Below the pieces are notes generated by a model that saw nothing but the letters and a program-made list of their open reading frames with translations, ran no database searches and had not been told where the DNA came from. From Modestobacter sp. VKM Ac-2977 (lineage in GTDB: Bacteria; Actinomycetota; Actinomycetes; Mycobacteriales; Geodermatophilaceae), in NCBI RefSeq assembly GCF_026968045.1, contig NZ_JAPVBQ010000001.1, positions 571,238 to 635,237 on the forward strand: a stretch of 64,000 nucleotides of DNA. The letters run 5' to 3'. A program made the position numbers and the translations under genes. Each line of letters starts with the position of its first letter. Within the stretch, counting starts at the first letter, position 1. Shown in pieces: positions 10,740 through 18,138 of this stretch.

Positions 10740-11597
10740 GTGCTCCCCGCCGTCTCCGCCACCCGCTACGTCACCCCGCTGCGCGAGGGTGGCTCGTTGC
10801 CGGGGCTCATGGAGGCCGACGACCTCGGCACCTACGTGGTCAAGTGGCGGGCCGCCGGGCAGGGCGTCAAGGTGCTGGCCGCCGAGGTGGTCTGCGGGGA
10901 GCTGGCCCGCCGGCTGTCCCTGCCGGTGCCCGCGTTGGTGACGGTGGACGTCGTCCCGGAGCTGGCGGTGGGGGAGCCGGACCAGGAGGTCCAGGAGCTG
11001 CTGCGCAACTCCGCCGGGACCAACCTCGGGATGGACTACCTGCCCGGTGCACTGGACTTCGAGGCGGGTGCGGCCCAGGTCGACCCGGAGCTCGCCGGGC
11101 GGGTGCTCTGGTTCGACGCGCTGATCGGCAACGTGGACCGGTCGTGGCGCAACCCGAACATGCTCTTCTGGCACGGGCGGCTGCACCTGATCGACCACGG
11201 TGCCGCGCTGACCTTCCACCACAACTGGCCGGGGGCGCCCGCCGCCGTCCCCCGCGCCTACGACGCGGCCCAGCACGCCCTGGTGGAGTGCGCCCCCGAC
11301 GTCGTGGCCGCCGACGCCGCGCTGGCCCCGCAGGTCACCGGCCCGCTGCTCACCGAGGTGCTGGCCCAGGTGCCCGATGCGTGGCTGGAGGGGCCGACGG
11401 CCGAGGAGCCCGCCGACGAGGTCCGCGCCCGCTACGTCGGCCAGTTGCTGCAGCGGCTGGCCGCCCGCGAGGCCTGGCTCCCCGGCGTCGTCGCGGCGGC
11501 CGAGGCCGGCGGCGCGGGGCGACGGACCGCGCCGCGGGGGCAGAACCGGCCGAGCTGGCTCGGTCCGCCGCCGCCCGAGGGCGTGACCCAGCGATGA
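10740..11597 (+). CDS. HipA-like family kinase
   Basis: A 285-residue compact relative of the HipA Ser/Thr kinases. A Lys-containing strand (TYVVKWRAAGQGVKVLAAE) is followed by the catalytic loop FDALIGNVDRSWRNPN (Asp/Asn) and the metal-binding LIDHGAAL. It lacks the long N-terminal HipA_N domain and no HipB-type DNA-binding antitoxin lies nearby, so it is not a classical toxin module. It overlaps by 4 bp (ATGA) with a DUF3037 gene, a pairing I know from other actinobacteria, suggesting a joint but unknown role. The GTG was chosen because the family starts close before the RYVTPLREGGSLP segment; no strong ribosome site is visible. Confidence 0.8.
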   Translation: MLPAVSATRYVTPLREGGSLPGLMEADDLGTYVVKWRAAGQGVKVLAAEVVCGELARRLSLPVPALVTVDVVPELAVGEPDQEVQELLRNSAGTNLGMDYLPGALDFEAGAAQVDPELAGRVLWFDALIGNVDRSWRNPNMLFWHGRLHLIDHGAALTFHHNWPGAPAAVPRAYDAAQHALVECAPDVVAADAALAPQVTGPLLTEVLAQVPDAWLEGPTAEEPADEVRARYVGQLLQRLAAREAWLPGVVAAAEAGGAGRRTAPRGQNRPSWLGPPPPEGVTQR

Positions 11598-11998
11598 GGG
11601 CTGTGACACTCAGGGACACCTTCGAGTACGCGGTGCTGCGGGTGGTGCCGCGGGTCGAGCGCGGGGAGTCGATCAACGCCGGGGTGCTCGTCTACTGCCG
11701 GCAGCGGGACTACCTGGGCTCGCGCGTGCACCTGGACGTCGACCGGCTGCGCGCACTCGACCCGACGGCGGACCCGGTGGCGATCACCGCCGCGCTGCAG
11801 GCGGCCGCCGACGTCTGTTCGGCCGCGGTCGCGGCCGGCGCGGCCGGGCGGGAGGCGCTGGGGTCGCGGTTCCGCTGGCTGACCGCGCCCCGCAGCACGG
11901 TCGTCCAGCCCAGCGCCGTGCACACCGGGCTCACCGCCGACCCGGACGCCGAGGCCGACCGGCTGCTGCAGGTGCTCGTCCTCCCCGTCACCGCCTGA
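11594..11998 (+). CDS. DUF3037 family protein
   Basis: A 134-residue protein of the DUF3037 family: FEYAVLRVVPRVERGE, then INAGVLVYCRQRDYLG and the C-terminal FRWLTAPRSTVVQPS with HTGLTADP. There is no membrane segment and no catalytic motif that I can name. The ATG overlaps the stop of the HipA-like kinase gene (ATGA), so it is coupled to it and probably acts with it, perhaps as substrate, adaptor or inhibitor. Function unknown. No terminator is evident before the phosphatase promoter region. Confidence 0.85.
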   Translation: MRAVTLRDTFEYAVLRVVPRVERGESINAGVLVYCRQRDYLGSRVHLDVDRLRALDPTADPVAITAALQAAADVCSAAVAAGAAGREALGSRFRWLTAPRSTVVQPSAVHTGLTADPDAEADRLLQVLVLPVTA

Positions 11999-12106
11999 GC
12001 CTGCTCGGGTGCGGCGAGCCCGCGTCACGCGTCGCTGGTCCGACACCGGGCGCGACACGCCCGAACACGCACAGGAGCCCCACAGGCAACTCTGGATTCT
12101 CCGTCC

Positions 12107-12128
12107 GTTCACCGCTTGGATGACCTGG
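12107..12128 (+). promoter_or_regulatory. PHO-box-like direct repeat upstream of the PhoX-type gene
   Basis: Two adjacent 11-bp units, GTTCACCGCTT and GGATGACCTGG, end about 46 bp before the start codon. The first unit matches the GTTCACC core of actinobacterial PhoP boxes exactly; the second matches only weakly (TGACC). Placement before a secreted phosphatase supports phosphate control; the match alone is modest. Confidence 0.4.
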
Positions 12129-12174
12129 CCGACCTAGCGTCCGTGGAACGTCCCACCCGACCAGAGGACTCCCC

Positions 12175-14406
12175 ATGACGGACATCGTCCCTGCCCGCCG
12201 TCGTCTCCTGCTGCCGCTCCTGAACTCGGTTCGACATGGCAGCCGCAGCCACACGACGTGCTTCTACAAGTGCGGCAACGCCTGCGACTCCCCCGTGCCG
12301 AACAAGACGGACAACCCGACCATCGGCGAGGTCGTCGAGGGTGCGTTCAGCCGGCGGACCATGCTCAAGGCCGCCGGGGCCGGAGCCCTGGTCGTGGCGG
12401 CCGGTCCGCTGCAGGCCGCCCCGGCACGGGCCGACGATGCGGACCTGCTGAACTGGCGGCCGGCGCCCAACGCGCCGCTCACCTTCGAGCCGGTCGAGCA
12501 GAACCTGCTCGACGAACTGGTCACTGCCACCGGCTACACCCACGGCGTGGTGATGCGCTGGGGCGACCCGGTGCTGCCGGACGCCCCGGACTTCGACGTC
12601 GACGCCCAGACGCCGGAGGCCCAGGCCATGCAGTTCGGCTACAACTGCGACTACATCGGGCTGCTGCCGCTGGACCGGAAGGGGCGGCGGGCGCTGCTGG
12701 TGGTCAACCACGAGTACACCGACGAGCAGCTGATGTTCGCCGGCGTGGCCGACGAGGAGGCGCCGACCACCGAGGTGCAGAAGCGCATCGCGATGATGGC
12801 CCACGGGATCTCGGTGGTGGAGCTGCGTCGGGAGGGCAATTCGGGCAACTGGCAGCCCGACCGGCGGGGGAAGCGCAACCGTCGCATCACGGCGGTGACG
12901 CCCTTCGAGCTGACCGGCCCGGTGGCCGGCTCGGAGTACGTGCAGACCAGCGCCGACCCTGCGGGCCGGCACGTCCTCGGGACGCTGAACAACTGCGCCG
13001 GCGGGGTGACGCCGTGGGGCACGACCCTGCACGGTGAGGAGAACTTCAACCAGTACTTCGGGACGTCGACGGTCATCACGGAGGATCCGCGGGAGCCCCG
13101 GTTGTCCCGTTACGGCATCTCCACCGAGGAGCTCCCCGGCCGCCGGTGGGACGAGATCGACCCTCGGTTCGACCTCACCCGGGAGCCCAACGAGGTGAAC
13201 CGCTTCGGTTACGTCGTGGAGCTCGACCCGTACGACCCCACGTCCACGCCGAAGAAGCGCACAGCCCTCGGTCGGTTCAAGCACGAGGGCGCCAACGTCC
13301 AGATCGCCGAGGACGGCCGGGTGGTCGCGTACTCCGGTGACGACGAGCGGTTCGACTACATCTACAAGTTCGTGTCCAAGGCGCGCTACCGGCCCGGCAT
13401 CGACCGCGAGTCGCGGGCGCACAACATGACCCTGCTGGAGGAGGGCGACCTCTACGTCGCACGCTTCACCGGCGACTCGCCGCCGGAGCAGATCGACGGC
13501 CTGGCGAGCGTGCCGGCCGACGGCGAGTTCGACGGCACCGGCCAGTGGATCCCGCTGGTGAAGGACGGGCAGTCGATGATCCCGGGCAAGTCGGTGCCGT
13601 GGGTGCTCACCTTCACCCGGCTGGCCGCTGACCGGCTGGGCAAGGAGCTGGACGCCAACGGCGACTTCCCCGACCCGGCCGCCCCGGTGGTCCTCGACCC
13701 GTCCCAGCTGCCCACCCAGATGGACCGGCCCGAGGACATCCAGGTGAACCCGGTCAACGGCCGGGTCTACGCCGCGCTGACCAACAACTCGCGGCGCGAG
13801 GTCGCCGACGAGCCGAACCCGGTGTCCCGGTCCTTCGCCTTCGACATCGAGGACGGCACCTACGAGGAGCGGGCCGGCAACCGCAACGGCCACGTGCTGG
13901 AGTGGCTGGAGACCGACGGGATCGCCGGGGACGACTTCTACTGGCGGGTGTTCATCGTGGCCGGTGACCCGGAGACCCCCGGGACGTACTTCGCCGGCTA
14001 CGACAAGAGCCAGGTCAGTGCCCTCTCTTGCCCGGACAACCTGGAGTTCGACCTGTCCGGCAACCTGTGGATCTCCACCGACGGGAACGTGCTCTCCACC
14101 CGGAACCGGGAGGTCGGCACCTACGCCGGGACCAACGACGGGCTCTTCGCCGTCCCGACGGCCGGACCGGAGCGCGGTCACCTCAAGGCGTTCCTCACGG
14201 TGCCGATCGGTGCGGAGTGCAGCGGGCCGCTGATCACCCCGGACTCCCGCTCGGTCTTCGTCTCGGTGCAGCACCCCGGGGAGACCACCGGGTCGACGCG
14301 TGAGTCGCCGTCGAGCACCTGGCCGGACCAGCTGGCCGACCGGCCGTACCCGCGCCCCAGCGTGGCTGTCGTCTACCGGACCGACGGCGGTCGGATCGGC
14401 AGCTGA
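12175..14406 (+). CDS. PhoX-family phosphatase, Tat-exported
   Basis: A 743-residue protein of the PhoX/DUF839 alkaline phosphatase family, whose studied members hydrolyse phosphomonoesters with a Ca/Fe centre outside the cell. A twin-arginine motif SRRTMLKAAGAG lies near residue 60 with an Ala-rich h-region after it; the unusually long basic n-region (with FYKCGNACD) is typical of these proteins. Conserved family segments include LLVVNHEYTD, TPWGTTLHGEENFNQYF, RFKHEGAN, and late NLEFDLSGNLWISTDGN and GAECSGPLITPD. AGAGGA lies seven bases before the ATG. A PHO-box-like repeat upstream and a strong terminator downstream mark it as monocistronic. Confidence 0.88.
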   Translation: MTDIVPARRRLLLPLLNSVRHGSRSHTTCFYKCGNACDSPVPNKTDNPTIGEVVEGAFSRRTMLKAAGAGALVVAAGPLQAAPARADDADLLNWRPAPNAPLTFEPVEQNLLDELVTATGYTHGVVMRWGDPVLPDAPDFDVDAQTPEAQAMQFGYNCDYIGLLPLDRKGRRALLVVNHEYTDEQLMFAGVADEEAPTTEVQKRIAMMAHGISVVELRREGNSGNWQPDRRGKRNRRITAVTPFELTGPVAGSEYVQTSADPAGRHVLGTLNNCAGGVTPWGTTLHGEENFNQYFGTSTVITEDPREPRLSRYGISTEELPGRRWDEIDPRFDLTREPNEVNRFGYVVELDPYDPTSTPKKRTALGRFKHEGANVQIAEDGRVVAYSGDDERFDYIYKFVSKARYRPGIDRESRAHNMTLLEEGDLYVARFTGDSPPEQIDGLASVPADGEFDGTGQWIPLVKDGQSMIPGKSVPWVLTFTRLAADRLGKELDANGDFPDPAAPVVLDPSQLPTQMDRPEDIQVNPVNGRVYAALTNNSRREVADEPNPVSRSFAFDIEDGTYEERAGNRNGHVLEWLETDGIAGDDFYWRVFIVAGDPETPGTYFAGYDKSQVSALSCPDNLEFDLSGNLWISTDGNVLSTRNREVGTYAGTNDGLFAVPTAGPERGHLKAFLTVPIGAECSGPLITPDSRSVFVSVQHPGETTGSTRESPSSTWPDQLADRPYPRPSVAVVYRTDGGRIGS

Positions 14407-14417
14407 CCAGCTGACGC

Positions 14418-14450
14418 AGGAGCCCGGCCGCGGACAGCGGCCGGGCTCCT
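14418..14450. terminator. bidirectional hairpin terminator
   Basis: A perfect 14-bp stem (AGGAGCCCGGCCGC and its complement) with a GGACA loop lies between the convergent phosphatase and pterin dehydratase genes. It closes both the phosphatase transcript and the leftward sulfur-assimilation transcript. Confidence 0.85.
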
Positions 14451-14473
14451 CGCGGCTGTGTCCCCCGGGCGCC

Positions 14474-14785
14474 CTACGCGCCGTCTTCGGACTGGTCGTC
14501 CAGATGGAGGTCGGCCCGACGGGCGAACTCGACGTCGAGCTCGGTCACCCCGTCCACCGAGTGGGTGATCAGGTGGACGGTGAGGTCGCCGTAGCTGATC
14601 TCGACGTCGGGGTGGTGGTCCAGCTCCTCGGCGACGTCGGCCAGGGCTGCCACGCACCGGGCGGCGCTGCGGAAGTCGATCCCCTTCACCCGGCGGTGGA
14701 TGCCGTGGACGTCCCCCGCCCACGCGGGCAGTTCCTCGAGGGCGTCGGAGAGCTCGTCAGGGGTCAGCAGGATGCGGCGGGCCAT
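14474..14785 (-). CDS. 4a-hydroxytetrahydrobiopterin dehydratase (PCD/DCoH family)
   Basis: A 103-residue pterin-4a-carbinolamine dehydratase. The conserved active-site block HHPDVEISYGDLTVHL supplies two histidines, and a third is in LITHSVDGVTELD. Length and layout are normal. In bacteria lacking an aromatic amino-acid hydroxylase nearby, such proteins may serve molybdopterin or folate-related chemistry; nothing here decides. It follows cysH by 31 bp on the same strand and is probably the last gene of that transcript, just before the hairpin terminator. Confidence 0.88.
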   Translation of the reverse strand: MARRILLTPDELSDALEELPAWAGDVHGIHRRVKGIDFRSAARCVAALADVAEELDHHPDVEISYGDLTVHLITHSVDGVTELDVEFARRADLHLDDQSEDGA

Positions 14786-14816
14786 GCCGGCAGTGTGCTC
14801 GCCGGATCCGACAGGA

Positions 14817-15530
14817 TCAGGTGTGCAGCCCGCACTCGACCTTGTTCTTCCCGGCCCAGCGGCCGGCGCGCGGGTCCTCGCCCGGGGCGACCGGGCGGGT
14901 GCAGGGTGCACAGCCGATCGAGGCGTAGCCGATCTCCGACAGCGGGTTGACCGGCACCTGGTGCTCGGCGACGTAGCCGTCGACGTCGTCCTGGGTCCAG
15001 GCGGCCAACGGGTTGACCTTGACCATGCCGCGCTTGGCGTCCCAGTCGACGACCCGGGTGCCCGTCCGGGTCGCGGACTCGTCGCGGCGCACGCCCGATC
15101 CCCAGGCGGTGAAGCCGGCCAGCGCCTGCGCCAGCGGCTGCACCTTGCGCATGGAGCAGCAGAGGTCGGGGTCGCGTTCGTAGAGCTTCGGCCCGTGCTC
15201 GGCGTCCTGCTCGGCGACGGTCAGCGGCGGCTGGACGTTGTGCAGGGTGATCGGCAGGACGCCGGTGATCCAGTCGCGGGTGCCGATCGTCTCGGCGAAG
15301 TGGTAGCCGGTGTCGAGGAAGACGACGTTCACGCCGGGCACGGCGCGGCTGGCCAGGTGCGCCAGCAGCCCGTCTGCCATCGAGGAGGTGATGGCGAAGG
15401 AGTCGCCGAACGTCTCCCCGGCCCAGGTGAGCACGGCCAGCGCCTGCTCGACCGGGTCGGTGATGCCCTCGAAGCGTGCATCGGCCTCGGCCGCGAGCTC
15501 CGGCGTCGGTGTGGTGATCGCGATCGTCAT
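14817..15530 (-). CDS. cysH: adenylyl-sulfate (APS) reductase
   Basis: Reduces activated sulfate to sulfite. The 237-residue protein has the PP-loop-like ITSSMADGLL region, the DTGYHFAET segment, and RRDESATR. It also has the paired cysteines DLCCSMRKV plus GCAPCTRP, which ligate a [4Fe-4S] cluster, marking the APS-using rather than PAPS-using type. The catalytic C-terminal Cys is in VECGLH. The start ATG overlaps the stop of the zinc-ribbon gene (ATGA). Sulfite formed here is the substrate of the upstream SirA. Confidence 0.93.
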   Translation of the reverse strand: MTIAITTPTPELAAEADARFEGITDPVEQALAVLTWAGETFGDSFAITSSMADGLLAHLASRAVPGVNVVFLDTGYHFAETIGTRDWITGVLPITLHNVQPPLTVAEQDAEHGPKLYERDPDLCCSMRKVQPLAQALAGFTAWGSGVRRDESATRTGTRVVDWDAKRGMVKVNPLAAWTQDDVDGYVAEHQVPVNPLSEIGYASIGCAPCTRPVAPGEDPRAGRWAGKNKVECGLHT

Positions 15531-15721
15531 GGGTGCTGCACCCCCGTTCCGGTCAGCCGCAGGGTGAAGGTCCGCAGGCAGGCACCGCAGTGCCAGCCGG
15601 TTGCATCGTCACCGTGCGGGGTGAGGTCTTCTTCGCCGCAGTACGGACAGTGGAACGGTGGCAGCTGGCGCGTCCTTCCGGACGTGCTGTCTGTCACACC
15701 GCTCGGGTCCTGCGGGGTCAC
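15527..15721 (-). CDS. small zinc-ribbon protein between sirA and cysH
   Basis: A 64-residue protein with two CxxC knuckles, CPYC and CGAC, about 20 residues apart (FHCPYCGEEDLTPHG, then GWHCGACLRTFTLR). This is a treble-clef/zinc-ribbon layout likely to bind Zn. Its GTG overlaps the sirA stop (GTGA) and its stop overlaps the cysH start (ATGA), so all three are coupled. Small proteins of this kind sit between sulfite reductase and cysH in other actinobacteria; the role is not known. A part in Fe-S handling or regulation would be speculation. Confidence 0.85.
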   Translation of the reverse strand: MTPQDPSGVTDSTSGRTRQLPPFHCPYCGEEDLTPHGDDATGWHCGACLRTFTLRLTGTGVQHP

Positions 15722-17397
15722 ACCAGCCACTCGTCGTCGGCGCGCGCCACGTAGGCGGCGAACCGCTCGCCGGGCTCGCGGCGGTCGAGGTAGCCGCGGA
15801 GCACGCGCTCGCAGTAGTCCGCGGTCTCCTCCTTGGTGATCTTGTGACCACGGAACTTCCGGCCGAACGAGGCGTCGACGCCGAGGTGGCCGCCCAGGTG
15901 GACCTGGAAGCCCTCGACGCTCTCGCCCGCGGCGTTGCGGACGATCATGCCCTTGAAGCCGATGTCCGCCGTCTGGAACCGGGCGCAGCTGTTCGGGCAC
16001 CCGTTGACGTTGATCCCGATGGGCTCGTCGAACTCCGGCAGCCGGCGCTCCAGCTCGGCGTAGAGCTCCTGGGCGTGCTGCTTGGTCTCGACGATCGCGA
16101 GCTTGCAGAACTCCAGCCCGGTGCAGGCCATGGTGCCGCGGCGGAAGGCGCTGGGGCGCACCAGCAGGTCGTGCTCGGCCAGCGCGGCGACCAGGTCCTC
16201 GACCCGCTCGTCGGGGACGTCGAGGATGACCAGCTTCTGCTGCGTCGTGGTCCGGATCCGCCCGCCCTGGGTGCCGTACTCCTCGGCCAGGTCGGCGATC
16301 CGGGTGAGCAGCGTGCCGCTGATCCGGCCGGTGCGCAGCGCGAAGCCCAGCGCGTTGGTGCCGTCCTTCTGCTTGCTGACCCCGACGTGGTCGCGCTGGT
16401 CGTGCTCCGCCGGGGCGGGGGCCGGGCCGTCGGGCAGCTCGGCGTGCAGGTACTCGTCCTGCAGCACCTGGCGGAACTTCTCCGGGCCCCAGTCGGCCAT
16501 CAGGAACTTGATCCGGGCGTGGTTGCGGGACCGGCGGTAGCCGTAGTCGCGGAAGATCGAGGTGCACGCCGCCCAGACGTCGGTGACCTGGTCGGGGCGG
16601 ACGAAGACGCCGATCCGCTTGGCGAACATCGGGTTGGTCGACAGACCGCCGCCGACCCACAGGTCGTAGCCGGCCTCGCCGGCGGAGTTCACCACGCCGA
16701 CGAAGGAGACGTCGTCGATCTCGGGCTCGGTGCAGTGGTCGACGCAGCCGGACATCGACGTCTTCCACTTGCGCGGCAGGTTGCTGAACTGTGGGTCGCC
16801 GAGGTACTTCGCGACCGTCTCGGCCAGCACCTCGGAGGCGTCGATCACCTCGTCGGCGAGGATCCCGGCCATCGGGCAGTTCAGCATCACGCGCGGTACG
16901 TCGCCGCAGGCCTCCATCGTGCTCAGGCCGACCGACTCGAGTCGTCGCCAGATCTCCGGCACGTCCTCGATCCGGATCCAGTGGTACTGGACGTTCTGCC
17001 GGTCGGTGACGTCGGCGACGTCCCGGCCGAACTCGGTGCTGATCCCGCCGAGGACCCGGAGGGCCTCACTGGTCAGCGCCCCGCCGTCGATGCGGGCCCG
17101 CATCATGAAGTAGGAGTCCTCGAGCTCCTCGGCCTCCAGCACGGCGGTCTTGCCGCCAGGGATGCCCTGGGCCCGCTGGGTGTACAGGCCCATCCAGCGC
17201 ATCCGGCCGCGCAGGTCGCCGGGGTCGATGCCGTCGAAGCCGGTGTGCGCGTAGATGTCCAGGATCCGCTGGCGCACGTCCAACCCGTCGGAGTCCTTCT
17301 TCATCCGCTCGTTCGGGTTCAGCGGCTCGCGGTAGCCCAGCGCCCACTGTCCTTGTCCACGGACGGGGCGGTTGCTGCTGCGGGTGGGGGTCGACAC
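15718..17397 (-). CDS. sirA: ferredoxin-dependent assimilatory sulfite reductase
   Basis: Six-electron reduction of sulfite to sulfide with siroheme and a [4Fe-4S] cluster. At 559 aa it has the two-fold repeated ferrodoxin-like/catalytic domains. The cluster ligands are CTGLEFCKLAI and NGCPNSCARFQ in the C-terminal half; the N-terminal half has the parallel degenerate NCPMAG and SGCVDHC segments. Close to the mycobacterial enzyme once called NirA; nitrite is an alternative substrate but the cysH neighbour argues for sulfite. The GTG has GAGGAG ten bases upstream; an ATG nine codons earlier lacks such a site. A leader peptide and hairpin precede it. Confidence 0.94.
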   Translation of the reverse strand: MSTPTRSSNRPVRGQGQWALGYREPLNPNERMKKDSDGLDVRQRILDIYAHTGFDGIDPGDLRGRMRWMGLYTQRAQGIPGGKTAVLEAEELEDSYFMMRARIDGGALTSEALRVLGGISTEFGRDVADVTDRQNVQYHWIRIEDVPEIWRRLESVGLSTMEACGDVPRVMLNCPMAGILADEVIDASEVLAETVAKYLGDPQFSNLPRKWKTSMSGCVDHCTEPEIDDVSFVGVVNSAGEAGYDLWVGGGLSTNPMFAKRIGVFVRPDQVTDVWAACTSIFRDYGYRRSRNHARIKFLMADWGPEKFRQVLQDEYLHAELPDGPAPAPAEHDQRDHVGVSKQKDGTNALGFALRTGRISGTLLTRIADLAEEYGTQGGRIRTTTQQKLVILDVPDERVEDLVAALAEHDLLVRPSAFRRGTMACTGLEFCKLAIVETKQHAQELYAELERRLPEFDEPIGINVNGCPNSCARFQTADIGFKGMIVRNAAGESVEGFQVHLGGHLGVDASFGRKFRGHKITKEETADYCERVLRGYLDRREPGERFAAYVARADDEWLV

Positions 17398-17420
17398 GTC
17401 AGTCGTTCTCCTCTGCGCCG

Positions 17421-17435
17421 GCACGCCGAGCGTGC
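17421..17435 (-). promoter_or_regulatory. hairpin next to the sirA ribosome binding site
   Basis: GCACGC-TCG-GCGTGC on the coding strand is a perfect 6-bp stem with a 3-base loop, ending seven bases before the GAGGAG ribosome site of sirA. It lies in the 93-bp spacer after the leader peptide stop and is well placed to switch pairing when ribosomes stall on the leader. Confidence 0.4.
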
Positions 17436-17490
17436 GCGACGCGGCCGGGTGTGGGTGCAGCAGGGAGGCTGCGGGGGACCGGGGCCGTGG

Positions 17491-17577
17491 TCAGCGCGCG
17501 GCGCGACAGGCGGCGCTGGAGACCCGCGCCAGGTCGACGTGCAGGCGCTCCACGAGGAGGGCGCCGCAGTCCGTCAC
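17491..17577 (-). CDS. cysteine-containing leader peptide upstream of sirA (28 aa)
   Basis: A 28-codon frame opening with GTG, in the 230-bp gap between the Rrf2 gene and sirA. It contains the motif HVDLARVSSAACR, which I know from short actinobacterial proteins annotated as putative leader peptides (H-x-D-L-x-R-V-S-S-x-x-C). Cysteine codons occur at positions 4 and 24. A CACGAT -10-like hexamer ends six bases before the GTG and there is no Shine-Dalgarno, consistent with leaderless translation. Cysteine-responsive attenuation by short leaderless frames is reported before mycobacterial sulfur genes. I infer that ribosome stalling on its Cys codons adjusts sirA-cysH expression. Confidence 0.72.
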   Translation of the reverse strand: MTDCGALLVERLHVDLARVSSAACRAAR

Positions 17578-17628
17578 GGGTCGATCGTGCCACACCGAGC
17601 CGACTCGTGTTCCCGTCCGCGCGCGCGG

Positions 17629-18111
17629 TCAGTCCGCGGCCGGGACGCCGAAGGAACGCCACGCACTGTCCAGCTCGATCATCTCGGCCACGTGCGGCGG
17701 CATGGTGCCGGCGACGACGTCGGCCAGGGTCACGTTCTCCAGCACCCGGCGGTAGGACTCCCGCGCCGCCACCCACACCGAGGCGAGCGGCCCGGCGGCG
17801 CCCGGGTACTCGACGTCCTCGGGGCGCTGTCCGTGCACCTCGGCGAGGAAGCCCTGCTCCACCCGCATGACCCGGGCGACGGAGATCTCCGACGGCGGCA
17901 TCGCCAGCCGGTAGCCGCCCTCCCGGCCGCGCTGGCTGGTCACCAGCCGGGCGTGCTGCAGGTCGCCGAGGATGGCCTGCAGGAAGCGGGCCGGGATGCC
18001 CTGTGCCTGGGCGATCCGCTCCGAGGTCAGCGAGTCGGGTGCCACCGCGGCGAGTTCGACGGCGGCGCGGACTGCGTAGTCGACCCGGGCGGAGATGCGC
18101 ACGCCGGTCAT
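17629..18111 (-). CDS. Rrf2-family transcriptional regulator without Fe-S cysteines
   Basis: A 160-residue winged-helix regulator of the Rrf2 family (SARVDYAVRAAVELA start, recognition region IPARFLQAILGDLQ, wing RGREGGYRLA). The three cysteines that hold a [2Fe-2S] cluster in IscR, NsrR and RsrR are absent; there is no cysteine at all. That resembles CymR, the sulfur regulator that works through protein partners or metabolites. It lies directly upstream of the leader peptide and sirA on the same strand, which suggests it controls sulfur assimilation and perhaps itself. The ATG faces the divergent Nudix gene only a few bases away. Confidence 0.87.
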   Translation of the reverse strand: MTGVRISARVDYAVRAAVELAAVAPDSLTSERIAQAQGIPARFLQAILGDLQHARLVTSQRGREGGYRLAMPPSEISVARVMRVEQGFLAEVHGQRPEDVEYPGAAGPLASVWVAARESYRRVLENVTLADVVAGTMPPHVAEMIELDSAWRSFGVPAAD

Positions 18112-18138
18112 CCTGCCGTGTCTGCGACGCTGCTCCCC

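Noticed and set aside
10740-11998. HipBA toxin-antitoxin pair
   Set aside because: No helix-turn-helix HipB; the partner is DUF3037 and the kinase lacks HipA_N.
12109-14274. 721-codon open frame opposite the PhoX-type gene
   Set aside because: Codon-position shadow of the real gene; the product has repetitive Val/Gly/Arg composition.
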